Source: Amphritea atlantica (GTDB taxonomy: Bacteria; Pseudomonadota; Gammaproteobacteria; Pseudomonadales; Balneatricaceae). Taken from it: 64,000 bases of DNA. Position 1 is the first letter of the stretch; every line of letters begins with the position of its first letter. This document shows, piece by piece, positions 19,454 to 29,170 of the stretch. The DNA lies in the NCBI GenBank assembly GCA_024397875.1, contig CP073344.1, forward strand, positions 1,045,001-1,109,000, in the 5' to 3' direction. A program made the position numbers and the translations under genes. Below the pieces are notes generated by a model. That model ran no database searches and was not told the origin of the DNA. It saw only the letters and a program-made list of their open reading frames with translations.

Positions 19454-20593
19454 ATGGCAGACGTAAAACTGACCAAAGTCGTTAAGCGCTATGGCGATGT
19501 TGAAACAATCCACGGTATTGATCTGGATATTAAGGATGGTGAATTCGTTGTCTTTGTCGGTCCATCCGGTTGTGGTAAATCTACACTTCTGCGCATGGTT
19601 GCCGGGCTTGAAGAGATCACCGAAGGTGAGCTGCACATCGATAATGAATGTGTCACCTCTGTTGCAGCATCCCGTCGGGGTGTGGCGATGGTGTTTCAGT
19701 CTTATGCCCTGTATCCACATATGACGGTGCGGGAAAATATGGGGTTTGGCCTGAAAATGGCAAAAACGGATAAGGCTGAGATCAAGCGTCGGGTGGATGA
19801 ATCGGCCAAAATCCTCCAGTTAGAGCCGTTATTGGATCGCAAGCCTAAAGCACTCTCTGGCGGTCAGCGTCAGCGGGTCGCGATCGGACGTACAATTGTC
19901 CGTAATCCCAAGGTGTTCCTGTTTGATGAGCCGCTGTCGAATCTGGATGCGGAGCTTCGGGTTAAGATGCGGGTCGAGATCGCTAAACTGCATTCACAGT
20001 TGAAGAATACCATGATCTATGTAACCCATGATCAGGTTGAGGCGATGACAATGGCGGATAAAATCGTCGTTTTGCGCGGTGGAAATATCGAGCAGGTTGG
20101 CAGCCCGATTGAGTTGTACCTGAATCCGGTAAATGAGTTTGTTGCGGGTTTTATCGGCTCTCCCCGAATGAACTTTTTTGACTGTGATGTGATCAGCCAA
20201 ACCAACTGTTCGTTGCAGCTACGGTTACCTTGTGGAACGGAGGTTGAGCTGGGCGCGGATGTGAGTGCCTCGCCTGGTATGAGCAAGGTTAAGCTGGGTA
20301 TTCGACCCGAGCATCTGAAGGAAGACCATAAGGGGGAGGTGAAGATAGGTGTTGATGTCGATGTTGTCGAACACCTGGGTGGGGCGACCTATATCTATGC
20401 CCGTTACGCCGGAGACAATGAGCTTATCGTACAGGCGGGAGGCTTAAGTTCAGTACAAAGGGGGCATCACTGTGACATTAGTTTCGATCTGGATCAGTGT
20501 CACCTGTTTGATTGTAATGGTTTATCTCTAAGAGCAGCACAACCGGTACCCCTTCATACAGAGGTTTCAGTTCAGGAATTGGTTTCAGGCTGA
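19454..20593 (+). CDS. Sugar ABC transporter ATPase (fructoside cluster)
   Basis: MalK/UgpC-type ATPase of 379 residues from ATG 19454 (ribosome site GGGAGA; an upstream in-frame extension is not used). Walker A GPSGCGKST, signature LSGGQRQR, Walker B VFLFDEPLSNLD, VTHDQ switch, C-terminal OB region. It is a paralogue of gtsD. It energises the two permeases upstream and may be able to serve another binding protein, given that the local one is broken. Confidence 0.93.
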   Translation: MADVKLTKVVKRYGDVETIHGIDLDIKDGEFVVFVGPSGCGKSTLLRMVAGLEEITEGELHIDNECVTSVAASRRGVAMVFQSYALYPHMTVRENMGFGLKMAKTDKAEIKRRVDESAKILQLEPLLDRKPKALSGGQRQRVAIGRTIVRNPKVFLFDEPLSNLDAELRVKMRVEIAKLHSQLKNTMIYVTHDQVEAMTMADKIVVLRGGNIEQVGSPIELYLNPVNEFVAGFIGSPRMNFFDCDVISQTNCSLQLRLPCGTEVELGADVSASPGMSKVKLGIRPEHLKEDHKGEVKIGVDVDVVEHLGGATYIYARYAGDNELIVQAGGLSSVQRGHHCDISFDLDQCHLFDCNGLSLRAAQPVPLHTEVSVQELVSG

Positions 20594-20660
20594 GTTCGGT
20601 TTCAATTTTTCATAAGTATGCCGGCATAGCCGGTATACAACTATTTTACAGCGGTACTCT

Positions 20661-22160
20661 ATGACTTCTGCAGCAGCTTCTTTTGTATCAGCAACTGTGA
20701 CTGAGCGTCCATTGCTGCATTTTACACCGCCCAGGGCGTGGATGAATGATCCAAATGGTTTGGTTTATTTTGATGGAGAATACCATCTGTTCTATCAGTA
20801 TTATCCTGATGGGCTTGAGTGGGGGCCAATGCACTGGGGGCATGCGGTCAGTGTCAATCTTATCGATTGGCAGCACCTGGAGATAGCGCTTTTCCCTGAT
20901 GAAAATGGCATGTGTTTTTCCGGTAGTGCGATCGTCGATTACAACGATACCAGTGGTTTGTTTAATGGCGAGTCCGGGCTGCTGCTATTTTACACGACCC
21001 ACCGGGTGACGGGTGAAGGGTGTGATGACTATGAGCAGGATCAATGTATCGCTTTTAGTCGTGATCGGGGCCGTAGTTGGGAGAAATATGCAGGTAATCC
21101 CATTATTCCGGTACCGGGCTTCAAAGATTTTCGCGATCCTAAAGTGGTCTGGCATCAGGCCTCTCAGCATTGGATTATGGCCCTTGCCTGTGGCCAGACT
21201 ATCCGTTTCTACCGCTCTGAAAATCTGCTGGACTGGGCGTTATGCAGTGAGTTTGGTGAGCATCAGGGATCTCATACTGAGGGACCCTGGGAGTGTCCGG
21301 ATCTGTTTGAACTGCCGGTTGAGGACGGTTCAGGTAGTCGCTGGGTGTTGATTGTCGGTGTGGGGGCGGGCGAAGATAGCTGGGGATCCTTTACTCAATA
21401 TTTCATTGGCGATTTTGACGGCACCCATTTTCATAATGAAAATGAGCCCGACAAAGTACTGCTGATGGATCAGTCCCGTGACTTTTATGCGGCACAAAGC
21501 TGGTCTGATGCGCCGGACAATCGTCGCATCGCCATTGCCTGGATTAATAACTGGCTGTATGCCAATAACATTCCCCAAAGTGGCTGGCGTGGCATGATGA
21601 CGGTTCCCAGAGAGGTCCGTCTGGTTGCCACCGCTGAAGGGGTGCGGATCGGACAGCGGTTTGTGCCTGAGCTGGGTGAACAACCGTTATCGCAAGCGAC
21701 CATGCTCACCTGTGACGCTCTTGGCGAAGGAGAGCAGCTTGCCCTGACTACGGCGCAGGAGAGCATAAAGCCGGTTCATGGGTCGATCAGCTTTGCTATG
21801 AAGTCGGGAAGTTGCGTTGATCTGTGTCTGAGTCAGACCGGACAGCCCGATCTGAGTTTCAGGCAGACGGAGAGCGGACTGATTATGAGTTATCAGCGTA
21901 CAGGGCAGAATGGTGTCGACGCATTCGATCGCTTTTTCCCCTGCCGTTTTGATCTGCCAATCACTCATAGTCGTGGTTCAGTAACGCTGGAATGGATCAG
22001 CGATAATGGCAGTCTTGAGCTATTGATTAATGATGGCATCTACTCGTTAACCAGTCTGCAGCTGTGTCAGTCTACTGCTGTCGGACATAATGCGGCGAAG
22101 CTGATTGTTGCCCGTGGCGAGATAGAGATAACGGGCGGTCAGAGCAGCGTGTTTGGCTAG
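20661..22160 (+). CDS. GH32 beta-fructofuranosidase (sucrose/fructan hydrolase)
   Basis: 499 residues, no signal peptide, so cytoplasmic. Diagnostic GH32 motifs: WMNDPNG with the nucleophile D30, FRDPKV (transition-state Asp), and the EC motif EGPWECPDLF with the acid/base Glu. A C-terminal beta-sandwich region follows. It hydrolyses terminal fructose from sucrose, sucrose-6-phosphate or short fructans; the ABC-type uptake argues for unphosphorylated substrate. No fructokinase gene is in the window. A terminator follows at 22211. Confidence 0.92.
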   Translation: MTSAAASFVSATVTERPLLHFTPPRAWMNDPNGLVYFDGEYHLFYQYYPDGLEWGPMHWGHAVSVNLIDWQHLEIALFPDENGMCFSGSAIVDYNDTSGLFNGESGLLLFYTTHRVTGEGCDDYEQDQCIAFSRDRGRSWEKYAGNPIIPVPGFKDFRDPKVVWHQASQHWIMALACGQTIRFYRSENLLDWALCSEFGEHQGSHTEGPWECPDLFELPVEDGSGSRWVLIVGVGAGEDSWGSFTQYFIGDFDGTHFHNENEPDKVLLMDQSRDFYAAQSWSDAPDNRRIAIAWINNWLYANNIPQSGWRGMMTVPREVRLVATAEGVRIGQRFVPELGEQPLSQATMLTCDALGEGEQLALTTAQESIKPVHGSISFAMKSGSCVDLCLSQTGQPDLSFRQTESGLIMSYQRTGQNGVDAFDRFFPCRFDLPITHSRGSVTLEWISDNGSLELLINDGIYSLTSLQLCQSTAVGHNAAKLIVARGEIEITGGQSSVFG

Positions 22161-22210
22161 TGGGTTTTGCTGTACTATCTGTTCTTACATTGTAATTGTA
22201 CTGAATTATT

Positions 22211-22237
22211 AGCCGTCTGATTATGACGGCTTTTCTT
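22211..22237 (+). terminator. Rho-independent terminator after GH32
   Basis: Stem AGCCGTC/GACGGCT, 7-base loop, then TTTCTTT. It covers an in-frame ATG at 22223, which argues that the following gene starts at 22268 instead. Confidence 0.8.
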
Positions 22238-22267
22238 TGTAAAAAAATACGGATCGAGGCCGGTATT

Positions 22268-23179
22268 ATGGATCATTCCCCGTTTCAGGATAGCCTGGAA
22301 ACGAAAATAACAAGCATGGATATGGGCTGCCACTCTCTGCAATGGTGCGGATATGAGCTGATTGTTTTCAAGGATCTCTGGGGTGAGCTGGTTATCTCCC
22401 TGTTGGGGGGGCAGGTGATGCTGTTCCGGCCTGCGGGTGAAAAGCCTCTGTTATGGCTTACTGCAAAACCTGCCGGTGCTCCAGCGGCGATCCGTGGCGG
22501 TATACCGGTTTGCTGGCCCTGGTTTGCGGAGCATCCTCAGAATCCTGAGCTGCCTAAGCATGGTGTTGCCCGCACCGCCCGCTGGCAGATCGACGATCAG
22601 GCCGTTGATGAAACGGGTGGACGGTGGCTGATGTCACCGGAGCTCTCTCTCTGTGACGGGATTCAGCTGCAACTGGAGATCACCGTGGCAGATGCTGAGC
22701 TTTCGCTGGCGTTAACCACGACTAATGGCTCTGCTCAGCCGATGACGCTTACCCAGGCGCTGCACAGTTATTTTGCGGTGTCCGACAGCCATGATATTGA
22801 GATACAGGGATTAGCCGATTGCCGTTGTCTGGACAAGGTTCAGGATATGCAGCCGGGAGTGATGCCGCCGTCCCTGCGTTTTACTGCGGAAACTGATCTG
22901 GTGGTTGAACAGACGGATAATAGTGACGGCGTGATGCTGATTGATCATGGCTGGAAGCGTGCCTTGCGCATTATTAATAGGGGGAGCGGCTCTACGGTTA
23001 TCTGGAACCCGGGGTCTGCGGCCGCAAACATGAGTGATGTAGGGATGGATCAGGTGTCTCAGTTTGTCTGTGTCGAGGCCGCCAGAACCCGGTTTTTCGA
23101 TGAGCCGGTTCTGGCGGTCGGTGCAACGCAGACGCTGGCCACTTCAGTCAGATCACTGCCTTATCCGCCAGCCCGGTAA
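22268..23179 (+). CDS. D-hexose-6-phosphate mutarotase (aldose-1-epimerase-like)
   Basis: 303 residues from ATG 22268, with GAGG 8 bases upstream and a terminator covering earlier candidate starts. YeaD-like family traits: RGGIPVCWPWF near residue 90, the HSYFAVSD segment with a catalytic-type histidine, and VWNPG with the likely catalytic region near the C-terminus. It speeds alpha/beta interconversion of hexose-6-phosphates, useful between Glk/Pgi and Zwf. Confidence 0.88.
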   Translation: MDHSPFQDSLETKITSMDMGCHSLQWCGYELIVFKDLWGELVISLLGGQVMLFRPAGEKPLLWLTAKPAGAPAAIRGGIPVCWPWFAEHPQNPELPKHGVARTARWQIDDQAVDETGGRWLMSPELSLCDGIQLQLEITVADAELSLALTTTNGSAQPMTLTQALHSYFAVSDSHDIEIQGLADCRCLDKVQDMQPGVMPPSLRFTAETDLVVEQTDNSDGVMLIDHGWKRALRIINRGSGSTVIWNPGSAAANMSDVGMDQVSQFVCVEAARTRFFDEPVLAVGATQTLATSVRSLPYPPAR

Positions 23180-23234
23180 TCCGGGTTAAGCGATTAAAAT
23201 AACGCTTAAGGGGCAGAAAATAGCGCCTTTTTGC

Positions 23235-23699
23235 TTATGGTTTATTGAGTCGCTTCTGCAGATAGTCTTCATAATCGGGTACGCTGTACGGGTGCTGCTG
23301 ACTCAAAAGTGGCGAGCTGATCATGAAGTCGGCAGAGCTTCTGCTGCAGGCAACCGCCACATTCCAGACAGCGGCCACCCGCAATAGCGCTTTAACATCA
23401 GGATCGTGAGGCATCGGCTCAAAGGGATCCCAAAAGAAAATAATAATATCTATCTTCTGCTCAGTCACCATCGCGCCAATCTGCTGGTCGCCACCCAGTG
23501 GGCCGCTAATGAGCTTAGTAATCGGCATGTTCAGACTGTTTTCCAGCAGATGGCCGGTGGTGCCTGTGGCATACAGCTGGTGCTGGCTGAGGATAGCCTG
23601 ATTCTTTTGTGTCCAGTCGAGCAGATCCTGCTTCATATTATCGTGAGCGATCAGTGCGATACGTTTCCGTGTCGGCATCGTTATCTGCTTCATATCCAT
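23235..23699 (-). CDS. mgsA: Methylglyoxal synthase
   Basis: Converts dihydroxyacetone phosphate to methylglyoxal and phosphate. 154 residues from the ATG at 23699; AAAGG lies 7-8 bases upstream of it, and the GTG at 23708 overlaps that ribosome site. Motifs: ATGTTGHLLE (phosphate site), SGPLGGDQQIGA, and IIFFWDPFEPMPHDPDVKAL with the catalytic aspartate region. It is the last minus-strand gene after eda but separated from it by a terminator. It may relieve phosphate limitation during rapid sugar flux. Confidence 0.95.
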   Translation of the reverse strand: MDMKQITMPTRKRIALIAHDNMKQDLLDWTQKNQAILSQHQLYATGTTGHLLENSLNMPITKLISGPLGGDQQIGAMVTEQKIDIIIFFWDPFEPMPHDPDVKALLRVAAVWNVAVACSRSSADFMISSPLLSQQHPYSVPDYEDYLQKRLNKP

Positions 23700-23754
23700 T
23701 CGGGTCACCTTTAAATACGTTTTTTTAGCGCGTTCTGTTATCGGGATCAGCTAA

Positions 23755-23779
23755 TAAAAAAGCCCGCATTACAGCGGGC
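23755..23779 (-). terminator. Rho-independent terminator after eda
   Basis: Minus-strand stem GCCCGC/GCGGGC with a 6-base loop, followed by TTTTTTATTAG. It ends the zwf-pgl-eda transcript before mgsA. Confidence 0.85.
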
Positions 23780-23862
23780 AAACCTTACATCAGGTATTCT
23801 TTTGGTCAGAACCAATACGACGGATAAAAGCCTGCAACACTGCTGTTTGCTATTGCGTGGTC

Positions 23863-24519
23863 TCAGGAAGCACTGTTAACCGCTTCTCTGGCAAGTTTCA
23901 TGATACCTGCCCAGTCTTTATTGGCTATCAGTTCATCCGGGGTTAGCCAGGTGCCGCCGACGCACATAACATTTGGCAGTGCCAGATAGTCAGCGGCGGT
24001 GTGTACTCTGATGCCGCCGGTAGGGCAGAACCGGATATCGCCGAAGGGGCCGCCAAAGGCTTTTAATGCAGCCGTGCCGCCTGATATTTCCGCAGGGAAG
24101 AACTTAAAGCGTTTATAGCCGCGTTTAATGCCTTCCATCATCTCAGAAACGGTCTGAATGCCTGGCAGGTAGGGGATATCACTGTTGATGCCGTAATCTA
24201 GCAGTTCACTGGTGATACCCGGACTAACGATGAATGAGCTGCCGCTATCCACTGACCGTTTATAATCATCAGGATTGATGACGGTGCCGGCACCCACATG
24301 CGCTCCCGGCACTGCCCGGGCGATTGCTTCGATCGCTTTCAGGGCATTCTCTGTGCGCAGAGTGACTTCCAGAACGGGTAATCCTCCTTCAACCAGTGCT
24401 TCAGCGATGGGAACGGCATCTTCCAGCCTTTCTATGGTCAGTACCGGAATCACCGGGCCCAGGCTGCATAGGTGATCTATCCTGGTCATCATCCCGGCTG
24501 ATAGTGTGTTGTTAGTCAT
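23863..24519 (-). CDS. eda: KDPG aldolase
   Basis: Splits 2-keto-3-deoxy-6-phosphogluconate into pyruvate and glyceraldehyde-3-phosphate. 218 residues from ATG 24519 (GGGA 7 bases upstream); an ATG five codons earlier lacks a ribosome site. LEVTLRT carries the catalytic Glu, and the Schiff-base lysine is in RFKFFPAE, followed by GG-containing phosphate loops. It is the third gene of zwf-pgl-eda. Confidence 0.96.
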   Translation of the reverse strand: MTNNTLSAGMMTRIDHLCSLGPVIPVLTIERLEDAVPIAEALVEGGLPVLEVTLRTENALKAIEAIARAVPGAHVGAGTVINPDDYKRSVDSGSSFIVSPGITSELLDYGINSDIPYLPGIQTVSEMMEGIKRGYKRFKFFPAEISGGTAALKAFGGPFGDIRFCPTGGIRVHTAADYLALPNVMCVGGTWLTPDELIANKDWAGIMKLAREAVNSAS

Positions 24520-24579
24520 AAGTAATCCCGTCATTTAATTCAGAGCCAGTGGTTGTGGTATCTCTAATAGCATTTTTAT

Positions 24580-25287
24580 CTACGGCGCCCAGTAAATGAT
24601 TAGTGGGTGTTGCAGAAACAGGCTGACCGGCATCGATTCAGGGGTGCTCGTCAGTGCTTGCGCTAGTGTTTCCAGCTTATCGTTGCCGCAAATATGTAAA
24701 ATCCGTAACTCGCTGTTTAATAGTCGTGCCGGTGTCAGCGAGATTCTGGCGTAGGGCGCTGTGGTTGGGTTAACTGCAACACAGTCTGCTGTGCTGGAAA
24801 GCGCTGCTCTCAGTTCTACAGCGCAGGGAAACAGAGAGGCCGTATGACCATCGTTACCCATTCCCAGAATGACTACATCGAGCCTTCCGTCAATGGCGGA
24901 TAAGCGTTGTTGGCACGCCTCTATCGCCTCCTCAGCAGAGCAACCGGGTTGCCAGAGTGAGATAAAATCTGCACTTCTGGCGTTGCCCTGAAGCAGATGA
25001 GTACGCAGAAGCTTCTCATTACTGTCCGGTTTGTCAGGGCTTATCCAGCGATCGTCGGCCAGGGTAATGCTGACTTTATTCCATGGCAGCTCAGCCTGGC
25101 TCAGGTTCTGAAACAGCGGTACCGGAGTTGAGCCACCGGAGACTGCCAGGCTGGCACGGCCTTTGTCTTTGATTGCGTTACTGAGTTGATCCTGAAGCAA
25201 CGCTGACAGGTGAGCGGTCAGCGCCTCTCTTGATTCAAAAGCCCGGACGTCGACATTGTCGGGAAAATGGATTTCACTGATCTTCAT
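24580..25287 (-). CDS. pgl: 6-phosphogluconolactonase
   Basis: Hydrolyses 6-phosphogluconolactone made by Zwf. 235 residues from ATG 25287 (GGGA upstream; an earlier ATG at 25302 is possible). DevB-type landmarks: [20 protein letters not shown] and [16 protein letters not shown]. Its start overlaps the end of zwf by about 14 bases, consistent with translational coupling. Confidence 0.94.
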   Translation of the reverse strand: MKISEIHFPDNVDVRAFESREALTAHLSALLQDQLSNAIKDKGRASLAVSGGSTPVPLFQNLSQAELPWNKVSITLADDRWISPDKPDSNEKLLRTHLLQGNARSADFISLWQPGCSAEEAIEACQQRLSAIDGRLDVVILGMGNDGHTASLFPCAVELRAALSSTADCVAVNPTTAPYARISLTPARLLNSELRILHICGNDKLETLAQALTSTPESMPVSLFLQHPLIIYWAP

Positions 25288-26749
25288 GCCAGCTATTCCC
25301 ATCTTTGATTAACATCAGGTCTGACGCTTTTGGGCCCCAGCTGCCTGCGGCATAGGGCAGGGGTGGCTTAGTATCGCTGGCCCAGTGCTCCATTAGCTGA
25401 TCGCACCAGGTCCAGGCATGCTCGACTTCATCGCGGCGCACAAAGAGGTACTGATTGCCCTGAATCACTTCCAGCAGCAGTCGCTCGTAGGCATCCGGAA
25501 TCCTTTTCTGTTCAAACGCCTGGGAGAAGTTCAGCTTCAGCGGTTCGCTACGCAGGCGCATTCCTTTACCCAGTCCCTGATCTTTGTTCAGTATCTGTAG
25601 CGAGATTCCCTCTTCCGGCTGTAAGCGGATAATCAGCTTATTCTGCGCCAGATGTCTCTGGTTTTCGTCAAAGATAAAGTGTGGCTGAGGTTTAAAGTGT
25701 ATGGTGATTTGCGAGAGCTTTTCCGGCATCCGTTTTCCGGTGCGTAGGTAAAAGGGGACTCCGGCCCAGCGCCAGTTATTAATTTCAGCTTTTATGGCAA
25801 CAAAGGTTTCTGTATTGCTATCCGGGTTTGCGCCTTCCTCTTCCATATAGCCGGGAACCGGTGTTCCCTCCAGCATTCCTTTTGTGTAGCGTCCGCGTAC
25901 GACATGGGTGGAGCACATCTCTGAGGTAATAGGGCGCAGGGCTTTAAGTACCTTCACTTTTTCATTGCGGATCATGTCTGCAGACAGATCATCCGGTGGG
26001 TCCATCGCGGTGAGGCAGAGTAGCTGTAACAGGTGGTTTTGCACCATATCCCGCATCTGTCCGGCCTTATCAAAATAACCCCAGCGACCTTCAATGCCTA
26101 CTTTCTCCGCCACGGTAATCTCAACGTGGGAGATATGGCTTTGATTCCACTGGGAACCAAACAGAGGGTTAGCAAAGCGCAGGGCAATCAGATTCTGTAC
26201 CGTTTCTTTGCCCAGATAGTGATCGATCCGGTAGATCTGGGTTTCATCGAAATACTCGGCGACCTGATCATTCACCTCATTGGAGGATTTCAGATTATGG
26301 CCGATCGGTTTTTCCAGTACGACACAGCTGTTGGTGTTGATGCACTCGCACCTGGTCAGGTTTTTGCTAATTGATCCATAGATTGAAGCGGGGGTTGCAT
26401 AATAGAAGATGCGTGCCCGTTCGGCGCTGGTATCAAGCGTGGTTTTCAGATCCTGGTAGCTTTCAGCTTCGGTAAAGTTCACGCTGCAGTATTCAATTTT
26501 GGCCAGAAAACGCTTCAGGGCTTCGGGTTCCAGCTCTTCAGGTTTTACATATCGGGCCAGGCTTTCTTTGCAGATATCGGAGAAGCTATTGGTGTCTTCC
26601 TCGTGTCTTGCCACGCCAATAATGCGTGAGTCCTGTCCCAGTAAGTCAGCACTTTCCAGCTGAAACAGTGAGGGGATAAGCTTCCTCTGAGCCAGGTCAC
26701 CCATGGCACCGAAGATCACAATGTCGCTGGAAGTACTCGCTATAGACAT
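25274..26749 (-). CDS. zwf: Glucose-6-phosphate dehydrogenase
   Basis: Oxidises glucose-6-phosphate to 6-phosphogluconolactone with NAD(P)+. 491 residues, full length. The Rossmann fingerprint reads [12 protein letters not shown] (most relatives have GASGDL; Met replaces Ser here). The active-site motif [13 protein letters not shown] with catalytic His/Lys is intact. The start is supported by AGG about 7 bases upstream. First gene of zwf-pgl-eda, divergent from hexR. Confidence 0.97.
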   Translation of the reverse strand: MSIASTSSDIVIFGAMGDLAQRKLIPSLFQLESADLLGQDSRIIGVARHEEDTNSFSDICKESLARYVKPEELEPEALKRFLAKIEYCSVNFTEAESYQDLKTTLDTSAERARIFYYATPASIYGSISKNLTRCECINTNSCVVLEKPIGHNLKSSNEVNDQVAEYFDETQIYRIDHYLGKETVQNLIALRFANPLFGSQWNQSHISHVEITVAEKVGIEGRWGYFDKAGQMRDMVQNHLLQLLCLTAMDPPDDLSADMIRNEKVKVLKALRPITSEMCSTHVVRGRYTKGMLEGTPVPGYMEEEGANPDSNTETFVAIKAEINNWRWAGVPFYLRTGKRMPEKLSQITIHFKPQPHFIFDENQRHLAQNKLIIRLQPEEGISLQILNKDQGLGKGMRLRSEPLKLNFSQAFEQKRIPDAYERLLLEVIQGNQYLFVRRDEVEHAWTWCDQLMEHWASDTKPPLPYAAGSWGPKASDLMLIKDGNSWHEDQ

Positions 26750-26765
26750 GGTTGAACCTGTATTT

Positions 26766-26781
26766 TGTAGTTATTAAAACA
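26766..26781. promoter_or_regulatory. Candidate HexR box, zwf side
   Basis: TGTAGTTATTAAAACA, 17 bases upstream of zwf. It shares TGTAGTTA with the hexR-side box and resembles the reported gammaproteobacterial HexR consensus TGTAATTAAATTACA. It would repress zwf-pgl-eda until KDPG accumulates. Confidence 0.45.
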
Positions 26782-26945
26782 ATATAATGTGTATATTATG
26801 TGGTTTAAATCTGTTTTTCAACACTATGTAAGTAATATAACAACATACAAGAGGGTTTATTTCCCCTCTTTTAGCATATATTGCCTCTAAAATAGTGCTG
26901 GAAGCTGGTTTTATAGGGATGTATAGTCACCCTTATATTAACAAA

Positions 26946-26960
26946 TGTAGTTAAATAACC
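26946..26960. promoter_or_regulatory. Candidate HexR box, hexR side
   Basis: TGTAGTTAAATAACC, matching 12 of 15 positions of TGTAATTAAATTACA, 34 bases upstream of the hexR ATG. Consistent with autoregulation. Confidence 0.55.
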
Positions 26961-26994
26961 ACCATTTAGTCTACTTAAACAGAGTAATTATGAT

Positions 26995-27840
26995 ATGAAC
27001 CTGTTAGAGCAGATTTACGATCGTCTTGAATCGTTAAATAAATCTGAGCGTAAAGTTGCCAATGTCATCATTGGTGATCCGGCAACGGCAACGCGGTTAA
27101 GTATAGCGTCGCTGGCTCAGGCCGCGTCTGTCAGTGAACCAACGGTGAATCGCTTCTGTCGAAACTTCGAAGCGAAAGGCTACCCGGATTTTAAGATTCA
27201 ACTGGCCCAGAGCCTGGCGGGGGGGACTCCTTATGTCAGTCGTAATGTTGAGCAGGATGATTCCACTGAGGAGTATACGGATAAGATTTTCACCTCGACG
27301 ATTGCTGCGCTGGATGTTGCCCGTAAAGGGGTGAATGCCGGACTGATCAGTAAGGCGGTTGATTACCTTATACAGGCGAAGCAGATATCCTTCCTGGGGC
27401 TGGGGGCGTCAGGCCCGGTTGCCACCGATGCTCAGCATAAATTTTTCCGGTTCAACCTGCCGGTCGCTGCCTATGAAGATGTGCTGATGATGCGTATGGT
27501 CGCTGCGGCTGCACATACAGGCGATGTGTTTGTGGTCATCTCTTACACCGGTCGCACCCGGGAACTGGTCGATGTTGCTCAGATTGCCAGAGAGAATGGT
27601 GCAACGGTTATTGGTATATCCGCCGAAAACTCACCACTGGCTAAAGAGTGCACGGTGTTGCTGGCGGCACCCACGCCGGAAGACACCGATATCTATATGC
27701 CGATGACATCACGCATCGTTCAGTTAACACTATTGGATGTTCTGGCAACCGGGGTAACGTTGCGGCGAGGTGTGGATTTTCATCAACATCTTAAGAAGAT
27801 TAAAGAAAGCCTGAAAGCCACCCGTTATCCCAGTGAGTAG
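26995..27840 (+). CDS. hexR: HexR, RpiR-family repressor of central carbon genes
   Basis: 281 residues: N-terminal RpiR helix-turn-helix ([20 protein letters not shown]) and a C-terminal SIS sugar-phosphate domain ([37 protein letters not shown]). In gammaproteobacteria HexR represses zwf, edd/eda and related genes and is released by KDPG. Divergent from zwf here. Its 3' terminator has been interrupted by the IS element. Confidence 0.95.
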   Translation: MNLLEQIYDRLESLNKSERKVANVIIGDPATATRLSIASLAQAASVSEPTVNRFCRNFEAKGYPDFKIQLAQSLAGGTPYVSRNVEQDDSTEEYTDKIFTSTIAALDVARKGVNAGLISKAVDYLIQAKQISFLGLGASGPVATDAQHKFFRFNLPVAAYEDVLMMRMVAAAAHTGDVFVVISYTGRTRELVDVAQIARENGATVIGISAENSPLAKECTVLLAAPTPEDTDIYMPMTSRIVQLTLLDVLATGVTLRRGVDFHQHLKKIKESLKATRYPSE

Positions 27841-27879
27841 CGCAGCCTGTGGCTAATCGTTTGATAATATGTTGTCAGA

Positions 27880-27900
27880 AAACCCGCAAATAGCGGGTTT
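27880..27900 (+). terminator. hexR terminator stem, separated from its T-tract by the IS
   Basis: Perfect stem AAACCCGC/GCGGGTTT around loop AAATA. The T-run expected to follow is now at 29218-29222 on the far side of the IS, leaving only three Ts after the stem. Termination of hexR transcripts is probably weakened. Confidence 0.75.
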
Positions 27901-27972
27901 AATGAGATGGTTCCCCTCGCTTTTAACCAGCTATGCTGGAAAGGCGACGAAACCAACAAGGAGAACCATCTC

Positions 27973-28989
27973 ATGTCTATCAAAGTCCTTGGAATCGATT
28001 TAGGCAAGTCTTCTTTTCATTTAATTGGTCGTGATTCTCACGATAAGCAAGTCTGCAAAAAGAAACTCTCTCGTCATCAGCTCATTACTTTTATAGCACA
28101 ACTACCGCCATGCATTATTGCGTTTGAAGCATGCGGTGGCGCGCACTGGTTAGGCCGTCTCTGCATGAGTTATGGTCACGACGTCCGATTAATCCCGCCT
28201 CAATATGTTAAACCTTTTGTTAAAGGTAATAAAAACGACTTCATTGATGCGCAAGCGATTACTGAGGCGGCAGGTCGTCCGGATATGCGGTTTGTCGCAG
28301 TGAAGTCAGTTGACGCACAAAGTCAGGTAGTCGTACATCGAGTACGTGAAGGCTTCGTAGCGGAGCGCACAGCTTGTATGTCACGTATTGGCGCGCTGTT
28401 ATTGGAATTCGGTTTATCCCTTCCACGTGGTCACTCAGCGATGAAAAAGCTGTTTTCATGGCTAAGCACACAAAAAGTTACACTATGCCCAGCCATCATA
28501 GGTGAGCTTCAAGTGATGCATGATCACTACCGCTACTTAAATGAGCAAATAGCCGAACAAGATATAAAAATCGTTAGGCAGGTTAAGCAAAGCAGTCGTT
28601 GCCAGCTACTAAAAACCGTTCCTGGTATTGGTGATATGACTGCAAGCCAATTAGCAGCAGAAGTGGGCAATGCTCATCAGTTTAAAAGCGGTCGAGAAAT
28701 GGCTGCTTGGTTAGGGTTGGTGCCGCGGCAATATTCGACAGGAGGGAGGTCGAAGTTATTAGGTATTAGTAAGCGTGGAAATAAACGCCTTAGATGCTTA
28801 TTAGTGCACGGAGCCAGAGCGATCCTATCACGATTGGATAACTATCGGGGGCCGATGTATGACTGGCTAAGAAAGCTGAGAGCAAGTAAATCATTTAATA
28901 CGGTCTGTATTGCTCTGGCAAACAAGCTGTCACGAATAGCGTATGCTGTTTTAAGCAAGAATGAGCCTTACCAGTCACAGCAGGTTTAA
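27973..28989 (+). CDS. IS110-family transposase (DEDD/serine recombinase type), copy 1
   Basis: 338 residues from ATG 27973 with AAGGAG upstream. The N-terminal DEDD RuvC-like domain shows D in GIDLGKSSF, E in IAFEACGG and D in KGNKNDFIDAQA. The C-terminal transposase_20 domain (LKTVPGIGDMTASQLAAEVG) carries the serine-containing segment YSTGGRSKLLGISKRGNKRL. It catalyses RNA-guided, site-preferential insertion through a circular intermediate in this family. The frame is intact in both copies. Confidence 0.96.
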   Translation: MSIKVLGIDLGKSSFHLIGRDSHDKQVCKKKLSRHQLITFIAQLPPCIIAFEACGGAHWLGRLCMSYGHDVRLIPPQYVKPFVKGNKNDFIDAQAITEAAGRPDMRFVAVKSVDAQSQVVVHRVREGFVAERTACMSRIGALLLEFGLSLPRGHSAMKKLFSWLSTQKVTLCPAIIGELQVMHDHYRYLNEQIAEQDIKIVRQVKQSSRCQLLKTVPGIGDMTASQLAAEVGNAHQFKSGREMAAWLGLVPRQYSTGGRSKLLGISKRGNKRLRCLLVHGARAILSRLDNYRGPMYDWLRKLRASKSFNTVCIALANKLSRIAYAVLSKNEPYQSQQV

Positions 28990-29030
28990 TCAGGTTTGCA
29001 ATAACAGAGCGTGATGATGAAAAGGGTTGA

Positions 29031-29170
29031 CCGTCCGGGTAGTAAACCTGTCACAAAAAACAGCTGTTATAAGCTGTCGGTTTTTTAAGGGCTATCTGGC
29101 GCGGATGCTCATCGTGGAGCAGGAATGAAACATTCCTAATTAAAGACTCCGAATACATTAGCGCAAAACC
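29031..29170 (+). ncRNA. Putative bridge RNA in the IS110 right end, copy 1
   Basis: Hand-folded. Loop 1: lower stem 29035-29042/29092-29099 (8 pairs, two G-U), apical stem CAGCT/AGCTG at 29061-29065/29072-29076. The internal-loop strands are CACAAAAAA (29052-29060), complementary to the right side of the insertion targets, and GGTTTTTT (29079-29086), identical to their left side. Loop 2: lower stem GCGC/GCGC (29099-29102/29161-29164), upper stems GGAG/CTCC and AGGAAT/ATTCCT. Its internal-loop strands contain CTCAT (complement of ATGAG in the left end) and ATACATT (identical to the right end). This matches the target- and donor-binding loops known for IS110 bridge RNAs. No covariation test was possible. 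Confidence 0.6.
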
